This document shows, in pieces, positions 48,246-60,000 of a stretch of 64,000 nucleotides of DNA. Source of the stretch: Methylococcales bacterium (GTDB taxonomy: Bacteria > Pseudomonadota > Gammaproteobacteria > Methylococcales > Methylomonadaceae); assembly GCA_023145835.1 (NCBI GenBank), contig JAGLDH010000049.1, positions 1-64,000 on the forward strand, in the 5' to 3' direction. Numbering within the stretch: the stretch's first letter is position 1; each line of letters opens with the position of its first letter. The notes below the pieces were generated by a model that was given only the letters and a program-made list of their open reading frames with translations, made no database searches and had not been told where the DNA came from. The translations under genes and the position numbers were made by a program.

Positions 48246-50494
48246 AATTTTAATATGATGCCAGCTAATGGAGGAAGAGTAAGGCTAACTGAATGAGGTA
48301 GGTTCATCCAAGGAGTTGGTTCAGAATGGACATTTGCATTTCCTCTGTTGCTGCCATTGTAATAGCTGGAGTCAGAGTTAAAAATTTCAGTGTAATATCC
48401 TTCTGACGGCACACCGATGCGGTAGTTTTCTCGAACAACAGGTGTGAAATTTAGGATGATAATAAGTTCTTCATTGTCTGTTTTGCGTCTAAAGCTAATG
48501 ATTGAATGATTAATATCATGGCAATCTATCCATTCAAAGCCTTTATGATCAAAGTCATGTTGAAACAATGCGGGGTGATCTATGTAAACGTTATTCAAAT
48601 CCTTAACTAATGTTTGAAGACCCTTATGGTGAGGGTAGTCAAGAGTATACCAGTCTAATGGTTGATTAAAATTCCATTCTGTTCCTTGTCCAAACTCACA
48701 CCCCATAAAGAGTAACTTTTTGCCCGGATAAGTAAACATAAAAGTATACAGTAGACGTAAGTTCGCAAAGCTTTGCCATTCATCTCCTGGCATTTTATTT
48801 ATCATGGAGCCTTTGCCATGGACAACTTCGTCGTGAGAAAAGGGAAGAACAAAGTTTTCAGAAAAAGCGTACAGCATACCAAAAGTTAGATTGTCATGGT
48901 GATGCATTCTATGTACTGGATCTTGTTGCATATATGAAAGCATATCGTGCATCCAACCCATATTCCATTTCATTGAAAAGCCAAGTCCTCCTGTCCAGGT
49001 AGGACGAGTAACTTGTGGCCAAGACGTAGACTCTTCTGCTATAACAACCGTTCCAGGGTGTTGTTCATGCGTTATTGTATTCATGTGCTTCATGAAATCG
49101 ATAGCTTCAAGATTTTCATTGCCACCATACATATTAGTAACCCAGTCGCCTTCTTCACGAGAATAATCTAGGTAGAGCATAGAAGCAACAGCATCTACTC
49201 TTAATCCATCAAGATGGTATTCTTCTAACCAAAAATTAGCACTCGCTAAAAGGAAGTTTTTAACTTCATTTCTGCTGTAATTATAAATTAATGTACCCCA
49301 ATCTCGATGTTCACCTTTACGTGGGTCTTCATGTTCATAAAGTGCTGTACCATCAAATTGAGCAAGGGCAAAACTATCTTTTGGAAAATGAGCAGGTACC
49401 CAATCGAGAATAATGCCAATGTTGTTTTGGTGACAAATATCGACAAAATAGCGAAAATCATCAGGTGTTCCATGACGACTGGTTGGGGCAAAATAGCCAG
49501 TGGCCTGGTATCCCCAAGAAGCATCTAATGGATGTTCAGTGATGGGTAACAATTCTATATGGGTAAACCCCATATATTTAACATAATCAATTAAATCAAC
49601 AGCAAGGTCTTTATAATTAAGGAAATTACCTTGATCATCTCGTTTCCATGAGCCAAAATGCACTTCATAAATAGACATGGCTTCATTAATCCAGTTATGA
49701 TTTTTACGCTGATCCATCCATTTGGCATCTAACCATTTATAACTGGTTTCATCAGCAACAATAGACGCTGTTTGTGGACGGAATTCAAATTCTTGACCAT
49801 AAGGATCCGTTTTGACCTGAATTTCATTGCTTTTACTGCTTAAAATTTCAAATTTATAAGTACACCCGACAGCAATGCCCGGGATAAATATTTCCCAAAT
49901 GCCACTGCTACTTAAATTACGCATTGGATTGCAACGGCCGTCCCAACGATTAAAATCACTAACAACACTGACTCTTTGAGCATTTGGAGCCCAAACAGCA
50001 AAATAGACACCTTCAATTCCATCTATTGTGTGTATATGAGCGCCTAATTTTTTATAGATATGCCAATGATTACCAGAGGAAAATAGTTGCTGATCAAATT
50101 CTGGTAGTACGGAATCAAAAGTATAAGGGTCATAACTCAGATGTTCATTTTGATCTTTATCTGTCCAAACAAGTTGATAGTGTTCTGCTAGGTCATCTTT
50201 TATTGATTGATAATAAAAAAAATCAGAATTAGGAATTCTTTCGAGTTTAGGTCCATTAGATCCAAAACTGATTGTTTCTGCGTAAGGCGAATAGACAGTA
50301 ATGGTGATAACATCATTATGGGTATGGCGGCCTAAAACTGAAAAAACATCATGGTGCCTCGCTTCCGCAATACTGATCAAATCAGCATTGCGCTGCCTTT
50401 CTTCGAAAACATTTTCCTTGGTCGTAATCGTTTCTTTTTTAACTGTAGGTACTTTATTACCCGTAATTGATTTTTTTATTATTTTTTTGTTCAC
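48242..50494 (-). CDS. glgB: 1,4-alpha-glucan branching enzyme
   Basis: About 750-residue GH13 enzyme that makes alpha-1,6 branches in glycogen. It has an N-terminal beta-domain, CBM48 ([21 protein letters not shown]) and a catalytic barrel: [18 protein letters not shown] with the nucleophilic Asp, VVIAEEST with the Glu acid, and [13 protein letters not shown] with the third carboxylate. The frame is open to a TTG at 50509, but GTG at 50494 is preceded by GGGGT at good spacing. The extra first 35 residues are Lys/Thr-rich and not conserved. It is coupled to glgA. Confidence 0.95.
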   Translation of the reverse strand: MNKKIIKKSITGNKVPTVKKETITTKENVFEERQRNADLISIAEARHHDVFSVLGRHTHNDVITITVYSPYAETISFGSNGPKLERIPNSDFFYYQSIKDDLAEHYQLVWTDKDQNEHLSYDPYTFDSVLPEFDQQLFSSGNHWHIYKKLGAHIHTIDGIEGVYFAVWAPNAQRVSVVSDFNRWDGRCNPMRNLSSSGIWEIFIPGIAVGCTYKFEILSSKSNEIQVKTDPYGQEFEFRPQTASIVADETSYKWLDAKWMDQRKNHNWINEAMSIYEVHFGSWKRDDQGNFLNYKDLAVDLIDYVKYMGFTHIELLPITEHPLDASWGYQATGYFAPTSRHGTPDDFRYFVDICHQNNIGIILDWVPAHFPKDSFALAQFDGTALYEHEDPRKGEHRDWGTLIYNYSRNEVKNFLLASANFWLEEYHLDGLRVDAVASMLYLDYSREEGDWVTNMYGGNENLEAIDFMKHMNTITHEQHPGTVVIAEESTSWPQVTRPTWTGGLGFSMKWNMGWMHDMLSYMQQDPVHRMHHHDNLTFGMLYAFSENFVLPFSHDEVVHGKGSMINKMPGDEWQSFANLRLLYTFMFTYPGKKLLFMGCEFGQGTEWNFNQPLDWYTLDYPHHKGLQTLVKDLNNVYIDHPALFQHDFDHKGFEWIDCHDINHSIISFRRKTDNEELIIILNFTPVVRENYRIGVPSEGYYTEIFNSDSSYYNGSNRGNANVHSEPTPWMNLPHSVSLTLPPLAGIILKL

Positions 50495-50667
50495 TTTGCA
50501 ATACCCCAATATGAGTAGACTGTAGTAGAATAGACATCAACGAATGTTAACAAATTTTCAAGGTTATGATTGAATAAATTAGACTTTACGGGAATTACGT
50601 TACAATTTTTTTCGTTTTTAATCCAAATAATAATAAAAAGACATGTTTTCAAGATAAGGGGTCGAAT

Positions 50668-51951
50668 ATGCCAGATTCAAAAAAACCACATCACGAACGT
50701 TTTGTTAGCCAGTTGACACGGAACACAGTAGCTTTGATCTTAGCGGGTGGACGAGGGACGCGATTAAATAAAATGACGGACTGGCGTGCAAAGCCAGCTG
50801 TTCCATTTGGTGGCAAATATAGAATCATTGATTTTCCTTTATCAAATTGTATTAATTCAGGTATTCGAAGAATTGGAATTCTTACTCAATATAAAGCAGA
50901 TCCTTTGATTAAACATATTCAGCAAGGCTGGGGATATTTAAGAGGAGAGTTTGGTGAGTTTATTAATTTAATGCCTGCCCAACAAACAGCTCAAGGAGGA
51001 GGGTGGTATGAAGGTACTGCCGATGCAGTTTATCAAAGTATTGATATGTTACGCAGCCAAAATTGTGAACATGTATTAATTCTTGCAGGTGACCATATCT
51101 ACAAAATGGATTATGGCGCAATGCTTGCCGACCATGTTCAACAGGATGCGGATTTAACAATAGGTTGTCTCGAAGTTTCTCTTGAAGAAGCGAAAGACTT
51201 TGGAGTTATGCATGTTGATGAAAACAGGATTGTTCATGCTTTTGTTGAAAAACCAGAAAATCCACCCTGTATCCCAGGACGGACTGATGTTGCTTTAGCA
51301 TCGATGGGTATTTATATTTTTAATACAGAATATCTTATTGAACAGCTAATTAGAGATGCTGAAACCACTGGATCAACTAGAGATTTTGGGCATGATATTA
51401 TTCCTGCCGTTATTGATGATCATACTGTTAATGCTTATCCATTTTTAAACTTACAAGGAGAGCAAAGTTACTGGCGTGATGTAGGTACAATTGATGCATA
51501 TTGGTCGGCTAATATGGAGTTAATTGGTGTTAACCCTGATCTGAATTTGTATGATAAAACTTGGCCTATTTGGACATATCAAGAACAAAACCCTCCTGCA
51601 AAATTTATTTTTGATGATGAAGATGATAGACGAGGCCAGGCAATTGATTCTATGGTAGCGGGTGGTTGTATTATTTCAGGCGCTTCTATTAAACATTCCT
51701 TGATCTTTTCAAATGTTAGAGTTAACTCTTATTCTGTCGTTCAGGATTCGGTTATATTGCCAGAGTCTATTATTGGGAGACATTGTCGTATTACGAAGGC
51801 AATTATTGAAAAAGGTTGTCATTTACCTGAAGGTACGATTATCGGAGAAGATAAAAAAGAAGATGAGAAAAGGTTTTTTGTCAGTCCAGATGGAATTGTT
51901 TTAGTCACACCTGACATGTTAGGACAAGAAAGACATCTCGTTAAAAAATAA
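50668..51951 (+). CDS. glgC: Glucose-1-phosphate adenylyltransferase
   Basis: 427-residue ADP-glucose pyrophosphorylase, the committed step of glycogen synthesis. LILAGGRGTRLNKMTDWRAKPAVPFGGKYR is the nucleotide/activator-binding start, and further motifs are WYEGTADAVYQS, LAGDHIYKMDY, FVEKPENPP (substrate Lys) and YWRDVGTIDAYW. A left-handed beta-helix ends the protein. AAGGGG lies nine bases before the ATG. It is divergent from glgBA and followed 108 bases later by malQ. Confidence 0.96.
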   Translation: MPDSKKPHHERFVSQLTRNTVALILAGGRGTRLNKMTDWRAKPAVPFGGKYRIIDFPLSNCINSGIRRIGILTQYKADPLIKHIQQGWGYLRGEFGEFINLMPAQQTAQGGGWYEGTADAVYQSIDMLRSQNCEHVLILAGDHIYKMDYGAMLADHVQQDADLTIGCLEVSLEEAKDFGVMHVDENRIVHAFVEKPENPPCIPGRTDVALASMGIYIFNTEYLIEQLIRDAETTGSTRDFGHDIIPAVIDDHTVNAYPFLNLQGEQSYWRDVGTIDAYWSANMELIGVNPDLNLYDKTWPIWTYQEQNPPAKFIFDDEDDRRGQAIDSMVAGGCIISGASIKHSLIFSNVRVNSYSVVQDSVILPESIIGRHCRITKAIIEKGCHLPEGTIIGEDKKEDEKRFFVSPDGIVLVTPDMLGQERHLVKK

Positions 51952-52059
51952 TAATACAGTGTAAGTTAATGACACTTTGATTTTGTAACCTATTTTAATG
52001 TCTACTGAATTAACAGAAGTTTTTATAATAGGTTATATAGACTAAATTTATGAGAAAAA

Positions 52060-53544
52060 ATGACTGGGCAGTTAAATAAGCGTAGAGCAGGAGTATTACT
52101 TCATATTTCATCTTTACCAAATAGTGGAGAAAATGGCGACTTCGGGCAAGAAGCTTATAATTTTATAAATTTTCTTTCTGATTCAGGGGTTACTGTGTGG
52201 CAAACACTTCCTTTAGGAATGCCCCATGGAGATGGTTCTCCCTATCAATGTTTATCAGCTCATGCTGGCAACCCTGCATTTATAAGTACTCAATGGGTAG
52301 AAGATAAGGGGTGGTTACAAACGACGGAACTGGGAACAGAGGAGTGCCATAAATGTCATGCTGGTAATGCTTTTGGAAAAAGTTGCTTAATAGCTAAAGC
52401 TTATTCTGGGTTTCAATCTCTTGCAAATAAAGAAGATAAAGATGGTTTTGAGCAATTTTGCAAAGATAAAGCGAGTTGGTTAGATGATTTTGCTTTGTTT
52501 TTTTCACTTAAACAAGAGTTCGGTGGAAAATGTTGGAATCAGTGGCCAACTTCTCTGAAAAATAGAAATACCAACGCTGTTAAGGAAGCAACTCAACGAT
52601 TAAAATCATTAATTGAAAGTGTAAAGTTTGAACAATTCATTTTTTTCAAACAATGGAATGAACTTAAGTCCTATGCTAAGGAAAGAGGCGTTCTTTTATT
52701 TGGTGATATTCCCATTTTTGTCGCATATGACAGCTCTGATGTTTGGGCAAATAGAGATGTATTTAAACTCGATAAAAACGGTGATATGTCAGTTGTTGCA
52801 GGAGTACCACCTGACTATTTTTCAGAAACAGGGCAGCGATGGGGTAATCCGCATTATGATTGGAATTATTTAAAGAAAACCGGTTTTAAATGGTGGATTG
52901 ATAGAATTAAAACTCAAAATGAATTGTTTGATGTTTTACGAATTGACCATTTTAGAGGGTTAGAGTCAGCTTGGGAAATACCTGAAAATGAAGATACTGC
53001 TATAAATGGACGGTGGGTTGTCGCTCCAGGTAAAGCATTATTGAAAGCTGTTTTAAAAAAATGTACTTCTATTTCTTTAGTTGCTGAAGATCTTGGAATT
53101 ATTACCGATGAAGTTGATGCATTAAGGAATGAATTTAATTTACCCGGTATGAAAATAATGCAATTTGCATTCGATGGTAATCCAGATAATTTTTATTTAC
53201 CTCATAATCATGTGAAAAATAGCGTTGTATATACAGGAACGCATGATAATGATACAACTTTAGGCTGGTTTAATTCGATTAATGATGATGAGAAACGTCG
53301 AATTTATGAGTATTTAGGTTTTTCTAGTCTTTCTATGCCATCAGTATTAGTTGGCGCAACATTAGCATCTGTAGCAAATTTGGCAATTATCCCAATGCAA
53401 GATATTTTAGAGCTAGACTCAGAGCATAGAATGAATATTCCGGGCACTAGTGAAGGTAATTGGCATTGGCGCTTTGAATGGAGTCAACTTTCAGAAGATA
53501 AAGCAAAGCGTCTACATCACTTGATTAAACTATTTGGACGGTAA
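52060..53544 (+). CDS. malQ: 4-alpha-glucanotransferase
   Basis: 494-residue GH77 amylomaltase that transfers maltodextrin segments and frees glucose, which the local glucokinase can phosphorylate. RAGVLLHISSLPN at the start, GDIPIFVAYDSSDVWAN, DVLRIDHFRGLESAW (nucleophilic Asp), VAEDLGIITDEV (acid Glu) and YTGTHDNDTT (third Asp) are all present. Length is typical of the short bacterial form. It converges with xoxJ across a strong hairpin. Confidence 0.95.
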   Translation: MTGQLNKRRAGVLLHISSLPNSGENGDFGQEAYNFINFLSDSGVTVWQTLPLGMPHGDGSPYQCLSAHAGNPAFISTQWVEDKGWLQTTELGTEECHKCHAGNAFGKSCLIAKAYSGFQSLANKEDKDGFEQFCKDKASWLDDFALFFSLKQEFGGKCWNQWPTSLKNRNTNAVKEATQRLKSLIESVKFEQFIFFKQWNELKSYAKERGVLLFGDIPIFVAYDSSDVWANRDVFKLDKNGDMSVVAGVPPDYFSETGQRWGNPHYDWNYLKKTGFKWWIDRIKTQNELFDVLRIDHFRGLESAWEIPENEDTAINGRWVVAPGKALLKAVLKKCTSISLVAEDLGIITDEVDALRNEFNLPGMKIMQFAFDGNPDNFYLPHNHVKNSVVYTGTHDNDTTLGWFNSINDDEKRRIYEYLGFSSLSMPSVLVGATLASVANLAIIPMQDILELDSEHRMNIPGTSEGNWHWRFEWSQLSEDKAKRLHHLIKLFGR

Positions 53545-53559
53545 CAGGTTATAGATTAT

Positions 53560-53595
53560 ATATTGTAGAACAGGTTCAAATTTGTTCTACAATAT
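53560..53595. terminator. Strong hairpin between malQ and xoxJ
   Basis: A perfect 13-bp stem (ATATTGTAGAACA / TGTTCTACAATAT) with a 10-base loop stands between convergent stops and should end transcription from both sides. Confidence 0.7.
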
Positions 53596-53609
53596 CCATC
53601 AACTTTGAA

Positions 53610-54467
53610 CTAATCATCATCCTTACGAATAGTTTGTTTAGGAATGGGGAGTAAAGGGATTTTGTATTTAGCCATAAGGCTCTGTATTTGACTGAAGTTA
53701 TCATCAATTAATTTTTCTAATATTTCTTTTCGTTTATTATCACCATATCTGACCCCCATAGCCATAGAATAATCAAACTTCATTCCTGGAGTAGATTCCA
53801 TAGAAATTACCTTATAAGTATCTTTGGGACTTTTAGAAATAACAAATCCTGCCATTGGCCCCCATAGAATAACCATATCAATTTTTCCAGCTTTTAGGTC
53901 ATGATCTATTTTCATTGCAACATTGTTTTCATCATCCCCTGTCATAGTTTGATAAGGAATACCCTGTTCGAGAAGACCACTTTTTTGTAACCAGGTTGTA
54001 CCAGGGCCGCGGTCAAACATAGCAATTTTTAATGATTCCTCTCTTTGTAAAGAGAGGTTTTCTAGTTGGGATGGTTGCGTAATATCATCCCATCCTCGTC
54101 CTTTTGCGATAATAAGCACATAGGTTGAATGATAGTAAGGTTTCGTCGTTTTAGCAAAATCAAAACCTACAGGAAGCCCCATGACCACATCACATTTATA
54201 TTGCTCAGTATTATCAATTTGTGATTTTAAAGTATTTCGAATAAAACCTATACGCTGTGGAAACCAATAATATTCCAATTCTTGATTTAATTTCTTAGCA
54301 AATAATGCAGCAATTTTATTTTCAAAACCATCTTTAGCTTTTGTGGAGTAAGGAGGGTGTAATGGATCTGCACAGACTCTAAATTTTTCTTCAGCAAACA
54401 CTGAAAATGAAAGAGAAGCTATGTATAACGCTAATGCTGGTTTTACAAAAGATAAAAATAATTTCAT
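53610..54467 (-). CDS. xoxJ: XoxJ/MxaJ-type periplasmic binding protein
   Basis: 285-residue periplasmic protein of the solute-binding family 3 fold. It has a signal peptide (cleavage after VFA, residue 25) and then the start typical of methanol-dehydrogenase-associated proteins, FRVCADPLHPPYSTKAKDGFENKIA. GLPVGFDFAKTTKPYYHSTYV and GKIDMVILWGPMAGF match the same group (quinoprotein dehydrogenase-associated binding proteins). Its role is thought to be activation of XoxF rather than transport. xoxF lies 7.7 kb away on the same strand, and two signalling genes and a repeat protein separate them; normally xoxF and xoxJ are adjacent. No dedicated cytochrome (xoxG) is visible between. Confidence 0.82.
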   Translation of the reverse strand: MKLFLSFVKPALALYIASLSFSVFAEEKFRVCADPLHPPYSTKAKDGFENKIAALFAKKLNQELEYYWFPQRIGFIRNTLKSQIDNTEQYKCDVVMGLPVGFDFAKTTKPYYHSTYVLIIAKGRGWDDITQPSQLENLSLQREESLKIAMFDRGPGTTWLQKSGLLEQGIPYQTMTGDDENNVAMKIDHDLKAGKIDMVILWGPMAGFVISKSPKDTYKVISMESTPGMKFDYSMAMGVRYGDNKRKEILEKLIDDNFSQIQSLMAKYKIPLLPIPKQTIRKDDD

Positions 54468-54524
54468 TGGTAATGATTAATAAAAAATTGATTTATTTAG
54501 GATAGTTGCATTATATACTTTTTA

Positions 54525-56963
54525 TTAAAAAACATTATCTAAAGGTATCGGTTTACTGTAATGATACCCTTGAGCATAGTCCACACCAATATTGATTAAT
54601 ATTTCAACAATATCCTGATTTTCAACAAACTCGGCAATCGTTTCTTTACCCATAATTTGACCAATTTCATTAATTGATTTAACCATAGCTCTATCAACAG
54701 GGTCTGCCACAATATCTTTAACAAACATACCATCTATTTTAAGAAATTCAACAGATAGGTTTTTTAAATACGCAAATGAGGATAAACCACTTCCAAAGTC
54801 ATCAAGTGAAAACCTGATACCTATTTCTTGAAGGTTATTTATCAGCGATTGAGCTTGGACAAGATTATTAATAGCTGCAGTTTCTGTAATTTCAAAAATG
54901 AGTTTTTGAGTTGGAAACTGTAACTTTTTAATCAAATTAATGATAAATGAGTGGATTTTATTATCCGCTAAAGTTTGTCCAGAAAGGTTAATACTAAAAC
55001 AATCTAAGGACTCTAAATGCTCTGGGTTGTTAGAAAACCAAGTTAATGTATGCTCAATAACCCAACAGTCAATTTTTGTGGCTAAACTGAAACGTTCAGC
55101 AGCTGGGAAAAATACGCCTGGAGGAATAACGGCTCCAGATTTATCGATTAATCGTAATAATATTTCACATTTCCCTTTAACATCAGATTTTTTTAGAGAT
55201 TCAATTTGTTGAGCATAAAGACAAAATTGGTTATTTTTAAGTGCATACTCAATTTTAGACACCCATTGAATTTCACCTGATTGTTGATTTAAATATTTAT
55301 CATCTTTCTGAAAAATATAAATTTTATTACGCCCTGTATTTTTAGCAGCATAACATGCAGTATCTGCAAATTTTAAAACTTTATTTGCATCATCACCTTT
55401 TTTAAAGCTTACCAACCCTATACTTGCACCTACTTTAAAGGTATATTCATGCCATAAAAGCTGATAATTATTAATAATATCTTGAAGTTTTTCTGCTATT
55501 TTCTCTGCTTGTTTCTGTTCACAATGTGACAGAATAAGTGCGAATTCATCACCTCCTAGTCGTGCCAAGATATCTTGTTTACGACCTACAAGTTTCATTT
55601 GTTTGCCTAATTGGCGTAATAATTCATCACCGGCTAAATGTCCAGCTGTATCATTAACAATTTTAAATCGATCCAAATCTATAAAACACAGAGCATGTTG
55701 ATCTGTTTCTATTGATTCACGTAGGAGAGAACTAAGGTGTGTTTCAAACTCATGTCGGTTAATTAATCCTGTTAATGGATCATGGCTAGCACGATAAGAA
55801 ATTTCTTCAGATAACGCTTTTGCTTCAGTTATATCTTCTTGAATAGAAATGTAATGAGAGATAAACCCTGACTCGGAAAAAATAGGCGAGATAGACCCTT
55901 TTGCCCAATATAAACGACCTTTTTTCTTTTTATTTTGAAGTATGCCGGTCCATGTTCGACCTGATTTTATAGTCTTCAAAATATCTTTATAGACTAAAGG
56001 GTCTGTTGTTCCTGAGCATAAAATATTTATATTACTCCCAACGATTTCTTTGTATGTAAAGCCTGTAATGCTTTGTATTTGGGGGTTAACATAATCAATA
56101 ACACCTTCAAGGTCAGTCATAATAACGAGGTGAGGGCTTTGTTTAACAACGGTCGATAGTTTATTTAGTTCTTCCTGTTTTTTGAGTCGTTTAGAAATAT
56201 CTCTAATAGTATAAGAATAAAATCGCTGATTATTAACTATCCATGCTGAAAGTGTGATTTCTAATGGAAAAATAACCCCATCTTTTTTTATTCCATTAAA
56301 TTGACGTATTCCTTTGTTTATTGAGCCAATATCAGCTTTATTAATATCTTTAAATTCTTGATTATGTTTAGCCGCATACTCTTCAGGAATTAAATTAACA
56401 AAGGGTTTGTTGACTATTTCTTTTTTGGTATAACCAAAAATACGACACGCTGCTTGATTCCAAAAAGTAATATTACCTTGGTCATTAATTGAAATAATGG
56501 CATCATTTGCAGAGTCTGCAATAGCATGAAAACGTTCTTCATTTTCTCTTAATGATTTTTCAGCATGAATTTTTTTAATTAAGACATTGAGTCGGTGCTC
56601 TAATAAATGCCAATTAACTGGCTTATGAATGTAGTCTTCAGCACCTGATTTAAATGCTTTATCAATCGCTGCATTATCATCTAAAGCTGTCACTAATATG
56701 ATGGGAATATTTTTTATATTTTCATTGCTAGCCTGTTTTAGTTTTTGACAGGCCTCAAATCCATCAACCTCCGGCATAGAACCATCCATCAAAATAATTT
56801 GAGGTTGTTCTTTTTCTTTATAACAAATATCAACGGCTTGTTGGCCGTTTGTTGCGGTGATAACGTTGTAACCAATGTTTTCAAGAGTTTTAGTTGTAAT
56901 AGCACGCACTATACTGTCATCTTCAGCAACTAAGATTAGTGGTTTTGATGAATTTTTAGTCAT
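54525..56963 (-). CDS. Response regulator with PAS-PAS-GGDEF-EAL domains
   Basis: About 812-residue cytoplasmic c-di-GMP protein. Order: receiver domain (LVAEDDSIVRA, phospho-acceptor Asp in LMDGSMP, about residues 7-120), PAS 1 (about 145-260), PAS 2 (about 275-385), GGDEF (RLGGDEFALIL, intact) and EAL (motif reads EILLRL; DDFGSG and KIDGMFV intact). Both cyclase and phosphodiesterase activities look possible. Start: ATG at 56963 is preferred over an in-frame TTG at 56987; neither has a clear ribosome site. It follows the hybrid kinase by 45 bases on the same strand, so the receiver may be that kinase's target. Confidence 0.9.
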   Translation of the reverse strand: MTKNSSKPLILVAEDDSIVRAITTKTLENIGYNVITATNGQQAVDICYKEKEQPQIILMDGSMPEVDGFEACQKLKQASNENIKNIPIILVTALDDNAAIDKAFKSGAEDYIHKPVNWHLLEHRLNVLIKKIHAEKSLRENEERFHAIADSANDAIISINDQGNITFWNQAACRIFGYTKKEIVNKPFVNLIPEEYAAKHNQEFKDINKADIGSINKGIRQFNGIKKDGVIFPLEITLSAWIVNNQRFYSYTIRDISKRLKKQEELNKLSTVVKQSPHLVIMTDLEGVIDYVNPQIQSITGFTYKEIVGSNINILCSGTTDPLVYKDILKTIKSGRTWTGILQNKKKKGRLYWAKGSISPIFSESGFISHYISIQEDITEAKALSEEISYRASHDPLTGLINRHEFETHLSSLLRESIETDQHALCFIDLDRFKIVNDTAGHLAGDELLRQLGKQMKLVGRKQDILARLGGDEFALILSHCEQKQAEKIAEKLQDIINNYQLLWHEYTFKVGASIGLVSFKKGDDANKVLKFADTACYAAKNTGRNKIYIFQKDDKYLNQQSGEIQWVSKIEYALKNNQFCLYAQQIESLKKSDVKGKCEILLRLIDKSGAVIPPGVFFPAAERFSLATKIDCWVIEHTLTWFSNNPEHLESLDCFSINLSGQTLADNKIHSFIINLIKKLQFPTQKLIFEITETAAINNLVQAQSLINNLQEIGIRFSLDDFGSGLSSFAYLKNLSVEFLKIDGMFVKDIVADPVDRAMVKSINEIGQIMGKETIAEFVENQDIVEILINIGVDYAQGYHYSKPIPLDNVF

Positions 56964-57008
56964 TGTTAAATTTTTTCTATTAATCAATTGAGCTATTAAA
57001 ATTGAATT

Positions 57009-60000
57009 TTACTTTTTTGACAATATTTTAACGGTCTGCTTAGAAATATTTTCAAGTCTTTTAATTAAGTCATCATCAGGTTTTTTATTTTTATTTGATT
57101 GCTTTTCTATTGACCCTAATATGTCATACAAAGCTTCTGCTCCTATTGTGCCAGAAGCCCCCTTTATTTTATGTGCAATATTAGTAAGTTGTTGCAAATT
57201 ATTTTCTAGACAGGCTTTTTTTATCGTATCGACGGCTTCATTGACTGCTTTAGTATATTCTTTAATAATAGTGCTAAAGCTTTCTCCCACTGCTTTTTCT
57301 TGATCTAGAAAATGATTCTGATTGATAATCGTTATTTGATTGTCTTTTTCTTCTATTTCACCCTCAGGTTTTGATGTTTTTTTATAATTAACCCATTTTA
57401 AAATAGTCTCTTTTAAATCGTTGCTTTTAAAGGGTTTAGCTATATAGTCGTTCATTCCTGACCTTAAACATTTTCTTTGATCTTCTTTCATAGCATCTGC
57501 TGTAACTGCTATGATAGGCGTTTTGGCATCATTTGTTTGACGAGATCTAATCGCCATTGTTGTTTCAAAACCATCCATAACAGGCATATGACAGTCCATT
57601 AAGATAATGTCATATTCTTTCTTATCTAATGCTTCTAAAACCAATCGTCCATTTTCAACACATTTTACCTCAGCACCTAGCATTTCAAGCATATTAACAA
57701 TAACTTCCTGATTAATATCAAAATCTTCAGCGACAAGTATTTTTATTTCTGATAAATGACATTCGTTAATCTTTTGTATTTTAGGGGGAGGGGGGCTTAT
57801 AGGTAATGTCTGTGAAAAAATACGTTGGCATAAACCAAATAATACAGATTGTTTAACGGGTTTAGAAATTACTTGTACAACATTAGGTAATCCGGCTCGT
57901 TGAATTTCTGCACTGTCATACCAAGAAGAAAGAATAATAATCGGAATATTTTTTAGTTCCTCATTTTTGGCCATTGTTCTAGCAACTTCTAAACCATCCA
58001 TTTCTGGCATCATGTAGTCTAATAAAACTAATTCGATAGGAGATCCTGATTGTTGAGCTTTTTTTAATCTTATTAAGCCTTCTTTTCCGCTACTGACTGC
58101 ATCAGAAACTATATATATTTTTTCTAATTGCGCAATAATAATTTGTCGATTAATTTCATTATCATCAATGATGAGAATGTGGTGATCAGAATTAAACTCT
58201 AGATCTTTTGTATCATAACTGCATAAGTTTTGCTCTTCTTGTTTTCCAAGTGATAGTTCAACCCAAAAAGTTGAACCAACTCCAAACTCACTTGTTACTC
58301 CAGTTTTCCCCTTCATTAATTTTACAAGCCGCTCTACAATAGATAAGCCTAATCCACTCCCTCCATATTTACGAGTGGTTGTTCCATCAGCTTGAACAAA
58401 TGGCTGAAATAAATCATCTATAGAGTCTGGTTTAAGTCCTATTCCTGTATCGTTAACTTCTATCCGTAATTTTACAGAGTTAGTTTCTTCATGCAAGCAA
58501 GTAATCTTAATTTCAATATATCCCTGTTCTGTAAACTTTACTGCATTTCCTATTAAATTAACTAGAATTTGCCTTAGTCTAATTGGGTCGCCAATTAAAA
58601 ATAAGGGTTGCGTAGTCGGTTGAAAATGAGCCATCATTTCTAGCCCTTTTTGTTGAGCTAAAGGAGCAAAGGCATCAATAGTTTCAAATAAAATTTCTTC
58701 TATATTCAAATCAATAGATTCTAACGTTACTTTACCGGCTTCTATTTTTGATAAATCAAGAATATCATTTAAAATATTAAGTAAAGATTCTCCCGAACGA
58801 TAAATAATATTGGCATAATTTTGCTGTTGTTCAGAAAGTCCAGTTTGTAATAGTAGTTCTGTCATACCCAATACACCATTCATTGGTGTTCTGATTTCAT
58901 GACTCATCGTGGCTAAAAATTCTGATTTATAACGACTTGCTTGCTCTAATTGGTGAGCTTTATATTCTATTTGTTTTTTTGTTGATTCTAGGATAATATT
59001 TTTTTCTTCAATTTCTTTTTTTTGCTTTTCCATATCAAAAGCACTGTTTGCAATTTCATCATTCCTACGTTGCAACTCTGTTTTCTGAGCTTCAAGTTCA
59101 CTTGTCTGCTGCTGTGTCTGTTGTAATAAAGCTTTAGTATGCGTCCTATTTTCTGCTGTCAAAATACTAATTGCTATTGTTGAAGAAATAGCTTTTAAAT
59201 AGTTTTGTTGGATTTCTGAAAAACCGCCCAATGAACCTACTTCAATAACAGCAATGACTCTGTTGTTATTAATTAATGGGAAAACAATAATGGTTTGCGG
59301 TTTTTGTTTACCAAGACCTGACGTTATTTGAATGTAGTCCTCGGGTACATTCGTAAACCGAATCATCTTTTTTTCTAAAGCAGCTTGTCCAACAATACCT
59401 TGACCTACTTTAATTCTTTTGTTGATATGACTCGTATCTTCAAAAGCATAACTTGCGCATAAATGTAAAATTCCTTTTCGATCCAAAATATAGGCAGCAC
59501 CAATTTGAGCTTCAATGTATTTGCAGATAAAAAACAGACTGTTTTTAGCAATTTTATCGACTGTTAGCTCACCTTGAATACAATCGCTTAATTCGGCTTG
59601 TCCTTTCTGAAACCAATTTTGTAAATTTGCCTCTTCAGTTGCAATACGGAGTGACAAGGTCATTTTTTCTAAGGCTTCACCTAATCCTGTTTTTCTAAGT
59701 GATGGAGGAAGTGTTGCTTCAGATAACGCTCCTTTGGCAATTGATTCTGCATGAGCGATAGTCAATCGCATCGCACTTTGTAATTCTTCTTCAGAGTTTA
59801 CAATTTCAGTCACTTCATCATATGCATTATAATTGATTTTTCCTTCGGACATTTTTCCTAAAGAAAGTTGTTTTAAACGTTCTGAAACATCTGATAAAGT
59901 TAACGTAATATTATTAACAAATTGCCGGGCAATTAACCAAGAAATGATGACTACCAGAAAAATAGATAATAAAAAAATGGTAGTAAATCGAGATAAAGGA

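Noticed and set aside
49984-50232. Plus-strand ORFs within glgB
   Set aside because: They are antisense to the well-conserved CBM48 region and have no ribosome sites.
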